Shown: positions 33,701 to 40,114 of the stretch, one piece after another
How the letters are laid out: every line of letters begins with the position of its first letter
Numbering within the stretch: position 1 is the stretch's first letter
Assembly: GCA_021234535.1 (NCBI GenBank)
Contig: CM037846.1
Span: 19,857,814-19,921,813, forward strand
DNA: 64,000 nt
DNA from: Stichopus chloronotus
Lineage: Eukaryota > Echinodermata > Holothuroidea > Aspidochirotida > Stichopodidae
Direction: 5' to 3'
Notes under the pieces: generated by a model
The model's database searches: none
Told to the model about the DNA's origin: nothing
What the model saw: only the letters and a program-made list of their open reading frames with translations
Made by a program: the position numbers and the translations under genes

Positions 33701-34776
33701 GATGTTCTTTCGATTTTGCTTTCTATTATTTTAAATTGTTTTCTACTATTTAACATTGGTTATTTTGTTTTCAGCACGACCGTGCATGCCTTGTAGTCAA
33801 GGTAGAGGCTGTGCATAAACCATTCATTCATATGTGAAGCTCCTATGACATAGTCCTTCTACATTAAGAAATACAGCAAAATGAGATTATTTAACTAATT
33901 TCACCCCTGACCCTTTGTCATTTACCTTAAATTTTTATGGGAGACACAACTTCTGACCATGGAACACCTATCTACAAAATTTGACATTCATTAGCTTTGC
34001 AGTCTTGGAGGTGCAAACTGTCCAATGTCAAATTTGACCTCAGACACTAACCTCATACCTTTGACCTCAAAACACATACCAACAATAATTTTAGATGAAA
34101 TCTTACATACCACTTAAATATTTGAATCAATATTTGTATCAACTTCAGACCATGTGTCACCTTCCTACCAAATTTGACCTTCATCAGAATTGCAGTCTTA
34201 GAGGAATTCAGATGCAAACCTTTGAAATTGGAATTTTCTTTTGCACACGCACACACACATACATACACACATATACATCTTCATACAATTTGCCTCAACC
34301 CACGTAGGTCACAGTAAATACCATGCCATGTTAGACAGCAATGATCAAATATCAGTTATCACACATAATGTTACTGTGGAAACTGTTGCTATTGCAACTG
34401 AGCCATACCTTCTAACTATCAAGCAACTAAAATCTAATCCCATACAGTGCCCTAACCTTTTGCAGGCTTTGGCAACTAAATGCATAACTTTTCAGGCATT
34501 CTCCTCAACCCCTCCCCCCTCCCCCCCCCCATATTGCAAATCACAAATCATGACTGTACAAAAATGGAAGAAGTAATATCTTTCACCTACTGAAATATGA
34601 AAGAATTTTTATGTTTCTTCTGTTTTTCTTTTCCTCTTCTACCATCTTATTTTCACCAGGAGACCATTAGTGGTGTATTCAACAGATCATGCGCTATTAG
34701 CTACACCTCCTTCAAAAACATATTCCCAATATGGGCGTTAGGGAGGTACGCACAACTCTACCCATCAGCAACGTAG
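3639..34776 (+). CDS. LSS: Oxidosqualene cyclase (lanosterol-synthase family), 3' two-thirds, 12 exons
   Basis: Family role: cyclises 2,3-oxidosqualene to a tetracyclic sterol or triterpene alcohol; a monotopic ER-membrane enzyme. Exons: 3639-3747, 6527-6645, 7185-7282, 7450-7477, 9016-9195, 14531-14686, 17809-17908, 24697-24868, 25317-25397, 30277-30448, 31476-31554, 34660-34776. All junctions are GT-AG and phase-compatible. The product is ~469 residues once one extra base in exon 30277-30448 is discounted, against 471 for human LSS 262-732. Equivalents of human W387, D455, Y503, C533, W581 and F696 are present, as are QW motifs ([19 protein letters not shown]). Odd: Leu at the F444 position, Thr at the C456 position, and a frameshift. 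Exons for residues 1-261, including the H232 region, are not in the window. Lanosterol, parkeol or another lanostane-type product cannot be settled from sequence alone. Confidence 0.93.
3748..5389. other. Intron sequence, nothing recognised
   Basis: First part of the intron after the exon at 3639. AT-rich, short unrelated frames only. No transposon ends or RNA gene seen. Confidence 0.6.
5390..5940 (+). repeat. Two diverged ~300-bp tandem units with GGTCA motifs
   Basis: The block near 5410-5620 (cttggc-tggatagttttt, GTGAGGTCA, TTTGCAGTATCTCAG, AACTTGGAGGG, AGGTAAAAGGTCATA) recurs at 5715-5910. It is an old relative of the ~145-bp monomer family, with a longer repeat period. Confidence 0.65.
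6060..6254 (+). mobile_element. LINE-type 3' end with (TTA)n tail
   Basis: The stretch ends ACACTTTGAGATTTTATTTG, GTGCTATACAAAAAG and then a TTATTATTATTATTA tract at ~6236-6254. This closing sequence plus short microsatellite is typical of L2/CR1-like LINE 3' tails in animals. No coding part remains. Confidence 0.45.
6527..6645 (+). CDS. LSS: Cyclase exon, human residues ~299-337
   Basis: After the acceptor CATGCAG, it completes a Gly codon and continues [19 protein letters not shown] to FISIGP. The invariant ISIGP motif of cyclases ends the exon in phase 0 before GTAAGT. The upstream tract has a good polypyrimidine stretch. Confidence 0.92.
7185..7282 (+). CDS. LSS: Cyclase exon, human residues ~338-370
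   Basis: Starts [18 protein letters not shown] after CCAACAG, equivalent to human ISKTINMLVRW, and ends at YDYIW with the Trp codon split 2+1 before GTGAGA. Phase joins cleanly to the 28-base exon that follows. Confidence 0.93.
7450..7477 (+). CDS. LSS: Cyclase micro-exon, human residues ~371-379
   Basis: A 28-base exon, preceded by a T-rich tract and CAG, supplies the last base of Trp and MGRDGVNMQ, matching human MGLDGMKMQ. Donor is GTTTGT. It would be missed by ORF-length methods; identified by phase and by fit between neighbouring exons. Confidence 0.9.
7478..9015. other. Intron with one degenerate monomer and a tail remnant
   Basis: 7800-7980 resembles one monomer of the dispersed array (GAGGAAGAACCCTATTGG, CATAGGTCAT). 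8600-8720 resembles the element tail (ATTAAATCAT, ACAATGCATTTGGGCATTCT). The rest shows nothing recognisable. Confidence 0.5.
9016..9195 (+). CDS. LSS: Cyclase exon with GTNG..WD motif, human residues ~380-439
   Basis: Exactly 60 codons, [18 protein letters not shown] to YHRQFNK. The Trp of QVWD equals human W387, an aromatic residue lining the cyclisation cavity. Phase 0 at both ends (acceptor CCCAAG, donor GTACAA). Confidence 0.94.
9412..9990 (+). mobile_element. Tandem-repeat element: head plus ~4 monomers
   Basis: Starts with the head ATGATAATCGTAACCTTTG, a TG-rich tract and GTGACACCCTACCTTGTAAA, then monomers each reading TCTCAAGAA, AAGCTTGG, CATATTT, GTACCACATTGAG, GAGGTCA. The same head opens arrays at 25991, 28115, 35012, 39191 and (inverted) ends at 62528. 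Confidence 0.85.
10000..11790 (+). repeat. Non-tandem repeat module shared with 28600-29415
   Basis: Shared words in order include GGTATGGACATC, CAGCACTCTGTCCTG, AACACGCTAGTTGACACCTC, GCATCGATGT, CTCATGGGGTGTACTCTG, AATCTTTCTTGGCAATATGC and TGAATGAAGAAAT-like ends. The copy here has extra sequence at ~10240-11290. It lies between two arrays in both places, so it seems part of one composite element or an internal duplication of this gene. The 127-codon frame at 10285 has no recognisable domain. Confidence 0.7.
12060..12965 (+). repeat. Monomer array with tail, paralogue of 2540-3360
   Basis: Several monomers, including a full DR1 word at 12389-12401, then a unique stretch and the tail AATTGAATCATTGAAACCAC at ~12918, followed by a decayed hairpin. 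Order and content match 2540-3360. Confidence 0.8.
12966..14087. other. Intron sequence, nothing recognised
   Basis: Unique-looking AT-rich intron between two repeat blocks. Short frames at 13219-13579 on the minus strand overlap each other in different frames and match nothing I know. Confidence 0.55.
14088..14345 (+). repeat. Short monomer array, ~2 units
   Basis: A TG-rich tract, GTGATGCCTACCTTGAAAAG and two monomers with TCTCAAGAG, GGTATGTAGGTGCACCACAT and GGAGGTCAAAA. It lies ~190 bases upstream of the catalytic exon. Confidence 0.75.
14531..14686 (+). CDS. LSS: Cyclase exon with catalytic Asp, DTTAE motif, human residues ~440-491
   Basis: Fifty-two codons starting [20 protein letters not shown]. 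The Asp of SDTTAE is the equivalent of human D455, which protonates the epoxide. Two cavity positions differ from human LSS: Leu for F444, and Thr for C456, one of two Cys that hydrogen-bond the catalytic Asp; the other (C533) is kept in the exon at 24697. Trp-Pro at 442-443 resembles plant and protist cyclases. Acceptor TTACTAG, donor GTGAGT. Confidence 0.94.
14975..15155 (+). repeat. ~180-bp module with conserved open frame and palindrome
   Basis: Near-identical to 39455-39630 and similar to 39250-39430; a more diverged relative is at 29475-29640. Core features are GTGGGATCGAGGACTGAAA, a palindrome AACAATAGAC-AGTCTATTGTT and GTTAGGGTTGAGGAAG. One frame stays open across ~50 codons ([13 protein letters not shown].., ..RSLE stop). 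At the other sites it sits in the TG tract of the array head, so it may be an insertion that targets or belongs to that element. Confidence 0.7.
15170..15560 (+). repeat. Second GGTCA-containing repeat family, ~250-bp units
   Basis: GATAGGTGACCCATGGT, TGTGTCTCCCATCAAAATTT and AAGGTCAAAT recur at 15210-15260 and 15455-15510. The reverse-complement form appears at 32930-33204 and 33833-34230. Distinct from the ~145-bp family. Confidence 0.65.
16137..16240 (-). mobile_element. Partial copy of the Tc1-like MITE at 16561
   Basis: TA then CAATCTTGGACAAAATACCT, followed by sequence that is the reverse complement of the right half of the neighbouring MITE. No second terminal repeat, so truncated. 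The 190-codon minus-strand frame starting at 16174 begins inside this terminal repeat and is unlikely to be a gene. Confidence 0.6.
16559..16760. mobile_element. ~200-bp MITE, TA target duplication, Tc1/mariner-like ends
   Basis: Both ends carry CAATCTTGGACAAAAT as perfect inverted repeats, the left continuing TGTTGGGACA and the right TACCTTGGGACA. They are flanked by TA at 16559-16560 and 16759-16760. There is no coding capacity. This structure is typical of Tc1/mariner-derived miniature elements. Confidence 0.8.
16761..17808. other. Intron sequence, nothing recognised
   Basis: AT-rich intron leading to the exon at 17809. No repeat family, transposon end or RNA gene identified. Confidence 0.55.
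17809..17908 (+). CDS. LSS: Cyclase exon with GGFATYE, human residues ~490-522
   Basis: Reads [19 protein letters not shown] then [11 protein letters not shown]. The Tyr of FATYE corresponds to Y503, proposed to assist as a hydrogen-bond partner or base. Ends in phase 1 before GTGAGT. Acceptor is CCATAAG. Confidence 0.94.
18180..18600 (+). repeat. Repeat shared with 3361-3560
   Basis: Contains GGTCAAAGGTCACATGAGGTCA near 18370 (described as two short words GGTCAAAGGTCA and GAGGTCA) and the TTCAAAATTGGTACGTT and CCTTTGACTTCCTGG words also seen upstream of the exon at 3639. Confidence 0.65.
18780..19855 (+). repeat. ~145-bp monomer array, about 7 units
   Basis: Regular recurrence of TCTCAAGAAGGGAAGCTTGG, GTGTACCACATTGA and GTCAAAGGTCATTTG. 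A DR1 word is at 19732-19744. The first monomer (18780-18960) is partly inverted, as shown by TTGAGATATCATGTT and GGACCTGTGACCTCCATC on the + strand. The tail is interrupted by the hAT insertion that follows. Confidence 0.85.
19864..20830. mobile_element. Non-autonomous hAT-type transposon with 8-bp target duplication
   Basis: Begins CACTAGCGTACACAGG and ends with the complement of CAGTGGCGTACCCAGG. It is flanked by perfect CTAATGCT at 19856-19863 and 20831-20838. The left flank is the end of the array and the right flank resumes the array tail, so the insertion point is unambiguous. Internal CCCGTAGCCAGGGGGG at ~20022 suggests an older nested hAT end. No transposase. Confidence 0.85.
20831..20915 (+). 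repeat. Element tail with terminal hairpin
   Basis: CAGATTCAGAAAACAATACC then AACCACAATGCA-TTTA-TGCATTCTGGTT, an imperfect hairpin. Equivalent tails follow arrays at 12965, 27490, 29920 and 37070. This is the continuation of the element split by the hAT insertion. Confidence 0.75.
21240..22615 (+). repeat. Different dispersed tandem repeat, ~150-bp monomers
   Basis: Opens with the near-palindrome GCTCATACCAGCTAGCTGGT and has four monomers marked by GTGTTCAGGAATT, CCAAGGTCCCATGTGGGCCC and GAAATTCT at ~21410, 21550, 21700 and 21850, alternating in type. Related sequence resumes at 22440-22615, ending GTATGAGCCTCTGCACC. The 21924-22083 insertion and unique sequence lie between. Confidence 0.7.
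21924..22083. mobile_element. ~160-bp MITE-like element with AAAGTGCCCCTTTAA ends
   Basis: AAAGTGCCCCTTTAA at ~21927 is mirrored by TTAAAGGGGCACTTT at ~22066-22080. It sits inside the 21240 repeat. Short, no coding capacity; target duplication not clear. Confidence 0.55.
22616..24696. other. Intron sequence, nothing firmly recognised
   Basis: Remainder of the long intron before the exon at 24697. 22981-23020 has hAT-end-like words (CAGGGGCCATGCCAG). Short frames only. Confidence 0.5.
24697..24868 (+). CDS. LSS: Cyclase exon with [14 protein letters not shown], human residues ~522-578
   Basis: Starts [20 protein letters not shown]; the Cys matches human C533 beside the catalytic Asp. It ends [10 protein letters not shown], a QW-type motif in which the usual Trp of DGSWEG is Phe. 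Acceptor CATCAG, donor GTAGTA; phases 1 in, 2 out. Confidence 0.94.
25317..25397 (+). CDS. LSS: Cyclase exon with [12 protein letters not shown], human residues ~574-601
   Basis: [20 protein letters not shown] then GQNYDD is almost identical to human LSS here and contains the W581 equivalent. Acceptor CCACCAG, donor GTAGGT, ending in phase 2. Confidence 0.94.
25991..27490 (+). mobile_element. Full tandem-repeat element: head, ~9 monomers, tail
   Basis: Head TTCGATGATAATCGTAACC at ~26000, TG tract, GTGACACCCCATCTTGTAAA, then about nine ~145-bp monomers and the tail ending ACCACACTGCATTTGTG at ~27475-27495. The monomer at 26461 has the complete motif set: AGGTCA at 26475-26480 and 26482-26487, GGGTCA at 26492-26497 and 26502-26507, giving one DR1 and two DR4 spacings. 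Whole element lies in the intron before the frameshifted exon. Confidence 0.88.
27500..28114. other. Intron sequence between two array elements, nothing recognised
   Basis: Unique-looking AT-rich sequence with short frames only. Confidence 0.5.
28115..29920 (+). mobile_element. Composite: array, shared module, second head, monomer and tail
   Basis: Head and three monomers (28115-28600), then the module shared with 10000-11790 (28600-29415), a second head GGTTTCGATGATAATTGTAA at ~29419, a decayed copy of the 180-bp module (29475-29640), one monomer and the tail (29840-29920). The order parallels 9412-12965. Confidence 0.8.
30277..30448 (+). CDS. LSS: Cyclase exon with [10 protein letters not shown], frameshifted by +1
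   Basis: After CTTCAG the frame reads [20 protein letters not shown] then GGWGEKFA. It then runs into TGA at 30371-30373. Removing one base in 30361-30366 restores [13 protein letters not shown] and [13 protein letters not shown], matching human ESCEERRYLQS and GLMAVR. The exon is 172 bases whereas its flanking phases demand 171, which independently shows one extra base. Sequencing indel or true lesion cannot be told apart here. Confidence 0.9.
30510..30615 (+). repeat. Short degenerate minisatellite
   Basis: About five ~20-base units around GTCCCGAGACATCTTAGT and CTCGAGATATCTTGGCC, in the intron after the exon ending at 30448. Confidence 0.6.
30616..32929. other. Introns around exon 31476-31554, nothing else recognised
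   Basis: Aside from the exon, no repeat family, transposon end or RNA gene could be identified. Short frames are unrelated to known proteins. Confidence 0.5.
31476..31554 (+). CDS. LSS: Cyclase exon with [10 protein letters not shown], human residues ~665-692
   Basis: [20 protein letters not shown] then DGDWPQ, the C-terminal QW motif (human KQLPNGDWPQ). Acceptor GATTAG, donor GTAAAA; completes an Arg codon split 2+1 with the previous exon. Confidence 0.93.
32930..34250 (-). repeat. Inverted copy of the 15170 repeat family, split by a LINE insertion
   Basis: 32930-33204 and 33833-34230 carry the reverse complements of AAGGTCAAATTT and of the TGTGTCTCCCAT-like words found at 15170-15560. The LINE fragment 33205-33832 separates them, so it inserted later. 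Confidence 0.6.
33205..33832 (+). pseudogene. 5'-truncated non-LTR retrotransposon (CR1/L2-like) C-terminus
   Basis: Encodes the end of a LINE reverse-transcriptase protein: [73 protein letters not shown] and [10 protein letters not shown] in order. These are hallmarks of the C-terminal region after the polymerase core in CR1/L2-type LINEs. A frame change between ~33345 and 33360 and the lack of polymerase motifs show it is dead. It closes with a CATTCATTCAT tail at ~33822. Confidence 0.85.
34660..34776 (+). CDS. LSS: Cyclase last exon with stop codon
   Basis: [20 protein letters not shown] then [18 protein letters not shown] and TAG. The Phe of NIFPIW is the F696 equivalent lining the cavity. 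The C-terminus is a few residues shorter than human. No canonical AATAAA is seen in the first ~200 bases after the stop; a repeat array starts near 35012. Confidence 0.94.
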   Translation, partial: ETISGVFNRSCAISYTSFKNIFPIWALGRYAQLYPSAT

Positions 34777-35011
34777 ACAGTTTCTTCTCCGAAGGCCAAC
34801 TGACCAGTGACATATCTTGAATGTTCAAATTTCTGAGAAGTCATGCTTTTGTTTTATCTTAATGCCATAGGCTAAAACTCAGACAGTGCCTGGAAAATGG
34901 ATTTTGTTCTGATATTTGGGGTCTACTTTCTGAGTGAATAGACTGTATTTATATTTAAGTAACATGTGTCTTACAACTAGTAAAATGCTCTTTGCATAAA
35001 CCTTGTCAATT

Positions 35012-36085
35012 TGTGGTTTCGATGATAATCGTAACCTTTGTAATCATGCATACGTGTGTGTGTATGTATGTCCGTGACGCCCTACCTTGTAAACACGATA
35101 TCTCAAGAAGGGAAGCTTGGACAGATCTCATATATGGTATGTAGGTGTACCATATTGAGAAGAAGAACCCTATTGTTTTTGGTGGAGGTCAAAGGTCATT
35201 TGGGGTCAACAACGGTCATTTTGTGAAAACCTTGTAAACACGATATCTCAAGAAGGGAAGCTTGGACAGATCTCATAGTTGGTATGTAGGTGTACCATAT
35301 TGAGAAGAAGACCACTATTGTTTTTGGTGGAGGTCAAAGGTCATTTGGCGTCAACAGGGGTCAAATTGTGATAACCTTGAAAACACAATATCTCAAGAAA
35401 GAAAGCTTGTAGAGATCTCATGTTTAGTACGTATTTGTACCATGTTGAGTAGAGGAGACCTATTGTTTTTGATGGAGGTCAAAGGTCATTTGGGGTCAAC
35501 AGGGGTCAAATTGTGAAGGCCTTGTAAACACGATATCTCAAGAAGGGAAGCTTGTAGAGATCTCATATTTAGTATGTAGGTGTACCACATTGAGTAGAGG
35601 AACCTTATTGTTTTTGGTGGAGGTCAAAGGTCATTTGGGATCAACAGGGGTCAAATTGTGAAAAACCTTGTAAACACGATATCTCAAGAAGGGAAGCTTG
35701 GACAGATCTCATATTTTGTGTGTAGGTGTACCACATTGTGTAGAGGAACTCTATCGTTTTTGGTGGAGGTCAAAGGTCATGTGGGGTCAACAGGGGTCAA
35801 ATTGTGAAAAACCTTGTAAACATGATATCTCAAGAAGGGAAGCTTGGACAGATCTCATATTTAGTATGTAGGTGTACCACATTGAGTAGAGAAACCCTAT
35901 TGTTTTGGGTGGAGGTCAAAGGTCATGTGGGGTCAACAGGGGTCAAATTGTGAAAACCTTGAAAACACGATATCTCAAGAAGGGAAGCTTGAACAGATGT
36001 CATATGAAGTGTGTAGGTTTATCTTATTGACTACAAGAACGCTATAATTTTATTGGAGGTCAACAGTCACATGAGGTCAACAAGA
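35012..36085 (+). mobile_element. Highly regular ~145-bp array just downstream of the cyclase
   Basis: Head (TTCGATGATAATCGTAACC, TG tract, GACGCCCTACCTTGTAAA) followed by about seven monomers. The DR1 word AGGTCAAAGGTCA occurs exactly at 35186-35198, 35331-35343, 35476-35488, 35621-35633, 35767-35779 and 35913-35925, so the period is 145-146 bases. Monomers are more alike than in the intronic arrays. It begins ~235 bases after the stop codon. Confidence 0.92.
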
Positions 36086-36510
36086 CTTGGGACCCTCTCT
36101 GTAGCCTGACATATAAACATACACACTGTGATAGAGCCTAGGCAATACATGTATTTCTGACTGTTGTGCCTTGCACTTACAGTAGAGGAACAGACTAGAC
36201 TAAGATTTTGAAGTAAACTTTGATCCAAGTTGCTTGAAAATGTGCTTTATGTTGCCTGATATATTGCTAAGCTTATATTGGGTCATCAGGAACAGGATGG
36301 CATACAGTATTTTACACTAAAACTTTGTACATTCAACTTAAAAGTAGTGTGGAGAATGTTTCACCTATACATAACAGTGTTATGACAAACCAACAACTCA
36401 ACAACTCCAAGAATTTGAGACTAAGCTCAATCATATTGGCTCATAGTCACAGGGGATGGGTTGAAAGAACTCTCTACGGCACTCCTAAATGTTCTACTTT
36501 AAATGACCTT
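36085..36510 (+). repeat. Sequence duplicated at 40975-41385
   Basis: Shared words in order: CAATACATGTATT-like or CACATGTATT, GGAACAGACTAGAC, GTTGCCTGATATATTGCTAA, GGGTCATCAGGAACAGGATG and CACAGGGGATGGGT. Both copies follow an array of the same family. Confidence 0.75.
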
Positions 36511-36654
36511 ATCTCTTAGATCCTCTTAGGCCTACTCAAAGGCAGAGTACACACATGAAACTGAACACATTCATAAACATTTTTGCAAATTTATTCTCAT
36601 TTAAAGATCTTTGAGAAATTGACACTGTTTTACTCCAACATTTGCATGCACCAT

Positions 36655-37070
36655 ATCTTCCTAGATTGTAGGTGTATCTCATTGAGTATACAAAGTTCCA
36701 TTGTCTTTGGTGAAGGTCAAAGATCATTTGCAGTCAACAGGGTCACAGTATGGAATTCTTGTAAACATGCTATCTCAAGAAGGGAAGCTAGGACAGATGT
36801 CATATTTAATAATTAGTTGTTCTTCATTGAGAACAAGACCCAATTGGTCTTTAATGGAGGTAAAAGGTGATTCAATGTCAACTAGGGTCAAAGTGTGAAC
36901 ATGTAGATATAATCTCAAGAAAGGAAGCTTGTGCAGATCTCATATTTCATATAAAGCATACATAGCTTAATGTGACACATACTAATGCTATTATATCAGA
37001 TTCAGAAAAAAAAAATGCCCTTAAACAGATCACTGAAACCACAATGCATTTCTGTATTCTGGCTGACAAT
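36655..37070 (+). repeat. Two to three monomers plus element tail
   Basis: GTAGGTGTATCTCATTGAGT, TTGGTGAAGGTCAAAG and TCTCAAGAAGGGAAGCTAGG; tail with CACATACTAATGCT and AACCACAATGCATTTCTG. This may be the right end of the element whose head is at 35012. Confidence 0.75.
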
Positions 37071-37079
37071 GGTCATTCT

Positions 37080-37714
37080 AAAATGGCATCTCACATGAAA
37101 AATGTTAACCTTGGCCTTTCAGGCCAACTTTGAATGCCAGTTTCTCTTGTCATTTGAGGCCTTATGTCCCTTTTATCATTAAAGTAGAAAGATGAGCTGT
37201 TAATACATGGAGGAATTTTCAAATCCAACATGCCATGTAGTTGTTTGTAAACAAAATACTGTAATTTCATTTTTTCTGCCAATGGTTAAGCACCTGGGGC
37301 CATCTGACTGCATGTCCTTATCCTTTTGCAAAATAGGTAGTCATTACACTTTGTAATACTGTTAGAAAATTCCAAATCCCAAAGATAGACCTATGTGAAA
37401 AAGTGGAGCAAAGATATTGTAATATTTTCATTTGGGGCAAAATTATCCAATTTGGGAACATGGAGTCATATTCTATTACCAATGTCTTTCTTCATTTGGG
37501 ATTTCTTATCCTCATTTTCACCAAATCAGTAGTAAAGTGACGTGTTAAATAGAAAATTGGAAAGTCCACAAAAGTGTTATTAGAATCACATCAATTATCA
37601 GGTGGAAAAATTGCAAAAATAGGTTTATGTCTGAGAACTGACAAGTGAGTTTTCACAAGTTTACGTTCTACTGATTGTGTAATGATGGGTACGTACGATT
37701 ATGGTAAGCCCAAA
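37080..37714. other. Intergenic sequence, nothing recognised
   Basis: Unique-looking, AT-rich; no repeat or gene identified. Confidence 0.5.
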
Positions 37715-38560
37715 TGTGCAATAAATAGAAAATCCAGGTTTATAACTCAATAATCCTGGATTACCAATCGATTTGCCTGGATTATTAGTGATAATCCATG
37801 TTTATTGTTCGAGAATACCAGTTTAACAGCTGAATTGGTTCAACCTGCATTTTCAGCCTATATATAGACTTGGATTTTCACTTAGTCAACCTGGATTATC
37901 AAAGAGAATCCAGGTTTATCAACCAAAAATCCAGGTTTATCAAAATATTTCCAATGAACTAGATTTATCAAACTATATATATCAAACTATCTATATCTTG
38001 TATTCTCAAAGTGTATTTTAATAATTAAGGTTGTTCAATTGAAAATCCAAGATTATCACTTTTATAATCAATAATCCAGGTTTCTCACTTGACAAACCAT
38101 GATTTTTAAATTGTACAAATACGATAATCCAGGCTTTTCCTCCGAGAATCATGGATTTTCTTGTTTTTGATAATCCAGATTTATCAACTGATAATCAGGG
38201 TTTTTCAACCGATAAGCCATGTTTATCAAAGATAGTCTAGGTTTATCAAATCTACATCTGTATATCATGAGCCTGATATGCAATAAATAGAAAATCCAGG
38301 TTTATCCATAAATTAAGGTTACTACTGGATAATCCTGGATTATCGAATTATTTTGAAAATCCAGGTTTATTGACCAATAAAGTTGGATTATCAAAATTGA
38401 CTCAAGTTACTGGATCATTGACCGATAAACCTGGAATATTATACTGATACAGCCAGATTTTTATTTCTGAAAATCCTGAATTATCGGTTGAGAATTTAGG
38501 TTTATCAGAATAATTCTCATAACCCTTGACATTGACCGATAAACCTGGATTATTGATTCC
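37715..38560. repeat. AT-rich minisatellite built on ATAATCCAGGTTTATC
   Basis: Dozens of degenerate ~20-25-base units in both orientations, e.g. AAAATCCAGGTTTAT, GATAATCCAGG, CCTGGATTATC. The words GCAATAAATAGAAAATCCAG occur at ~37718 and ~38280, suggesting a higher-order duplication of ~560 bases. TAATCC recurs throughout. Confidence 0.8.
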
Positions 38561-38579
38561 TTGCCCAAAGCAGAAGGAA

Positions 38580-38960
38580 TCGATGCGATGGTGATGTGTG
38601 TGTATGTGACACTTCTTGTAAAAGTTATCTCCAGAGAGGTAACGATGACTGATCTCACACTTGGTGTGTGGGTTGATCATACTAATTAGATGATCCCTAA
38701 TGTTTTTGGTTGAGGTCAAAGGTCCTTTGAGATCACAGGGGTCAAAATGCAAAAACCTTGTAAACAACATATCTCAAGAACGGTAACCATAACTGATCAT
38801 ACTTAGTGTGTGGGTTGGTCATACTGAAGAGATGATTACTATTGTTTTTGGTGGAGGTCAAAGGTAACCAGAGGTCACAAGAGGTCAAAGTGTTAAAACT
38901 TTGTAAACACGATATCTAAAGAATGGTAACCATGACTGATCTCATACTTGGTGTGTGGGG
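38580..38960 (+). repeat. Monomer array of a diverged subtype
   Basis: Three units with ATGACTGATCTCA, TTGGTGTGTGG and TTTTTGGTTGAGGTCAAAGG; one DR1-like word at 38713-38725 has one mismatch. Units are slightly shorter than in the main arrays. Confidence 0.75.
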
Positions 38961-39190
38961 GGACAGAGCGTCCCCTGCAGAAATTTTGGGGACGCAATAG
39001 ATAATGTTGGAACTAAAGGTGAGTGAAAAAAAAATAAAGAGAGGAGGAAGGATGATGGACCAACAGTTTGAAGGGAAACTGTGAGAGGGGTAGACTAAGA
39101 AACTGCCAGGCTATTTAAATTTATTTTTAATTTTCAATTCTATTACTTAAAAGTACGCCAGTTCTACTATTTACAAATATGTCATTTCCA

Positions 39191-40110
39191 TTTTTGGTTT
39201 CGATGATAATCGTAACCTTTGTAATCATGCATACGTGTGTGTGTACGTATGTGTGCCTTTGTTTTCGGGTGGGATCGAGGACTTGAAACAAAAGATTTTA
39301 GGTCCTGTGAAGAAAAGTCAGTAGATTTCTCCAGTCCTCTCAAGATTACAATAGACAATCTATTGTTAACGTTAGGGTTGAGGAAGAAAAAACAAAAGAA
39401 AGCACAATGAGGTCCTTGGAATGAATGGAAAACAAAGCTATGTATGTGTGTGTGTGCCTTTGTTTTCAGGTGGGATCGAGGACCGAAACAATAGATTTTA
39501 GGTCCTCTGTAGAAAATTCAATAGATTTCTCAGATCCTCTCAAGATTAACAATAGAGAGTCTATTGTTAAGGTTAGGGTTGACGAACAAAAAACAAAAGA
39601 AAGCACAATGAGGTCCTCGGAATGAATGGAAAACAAACTTGTGTGTGTATGTCCATGACACCCTACCTTGTACACACGATATCTCAAGGAGGGAAGCTTG
39701 GACAGATCTCATATTTGGTATGTAGGTGTACCATATTGAGAAGAAGAAGCCTATTGTTTTTGGTGGAGGTCAAAGGTCATTTAGGGTCAGCAGGGGTCAT
39801 TTTGTGAAAACCTTACAAACAATATTTCAAGAAGGTGAAGCTTGGACAAATGTCATATTTAGTGCGTTGGTGAACCACATTGAGTACAACATCCTCATTG
39901 ATTCTGGTGGAGGTCACAGGTCATTTGAGGTCAACAAGGGTCAAGTTGTAAAACTCTGTAAACACAATATCTCAAGAAGGGAAGCTTGGACAGATGTCAT
40001 ATGAAGTATGTAGGTGTATCTTAAAGTACAAGAACGCTATTTTTTTAATAGCGGTCAACGGCCACTTGAGGTCAACAAGGGTCAGAGTTTGAAAACCTTG
40101 TAAATAATCT
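39191..40110 (+). mobile_element. Tandem-repeat element: head, two 180-bp modules, ~3 monomers
   Basis: Head at 39191, then two tandem copies of the 180-bp module (39250-39430, 39455-39630), then GTCCATGACACCCTACCTTG and three monomers, with a DR1 word at 39767-39779. The last three monomers are the reverse complement of those at 61730-62050. Confidence 0.85.
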
Positions 40111-40114
40111 GTGT

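Noticed and set aside
37715..38560. CRISPR-like array of short repeats
   Set aside because: Units are degenerate, in both orientations, without regular unique spacers, and the genome is animal; it is a minisatellite.
39560..39585. Telomere-like GGTTAGGGTT word in the 180-bp module
   Set aside because: Only about one and a half telomeric units and part of a dispersed module; no telomeric array.
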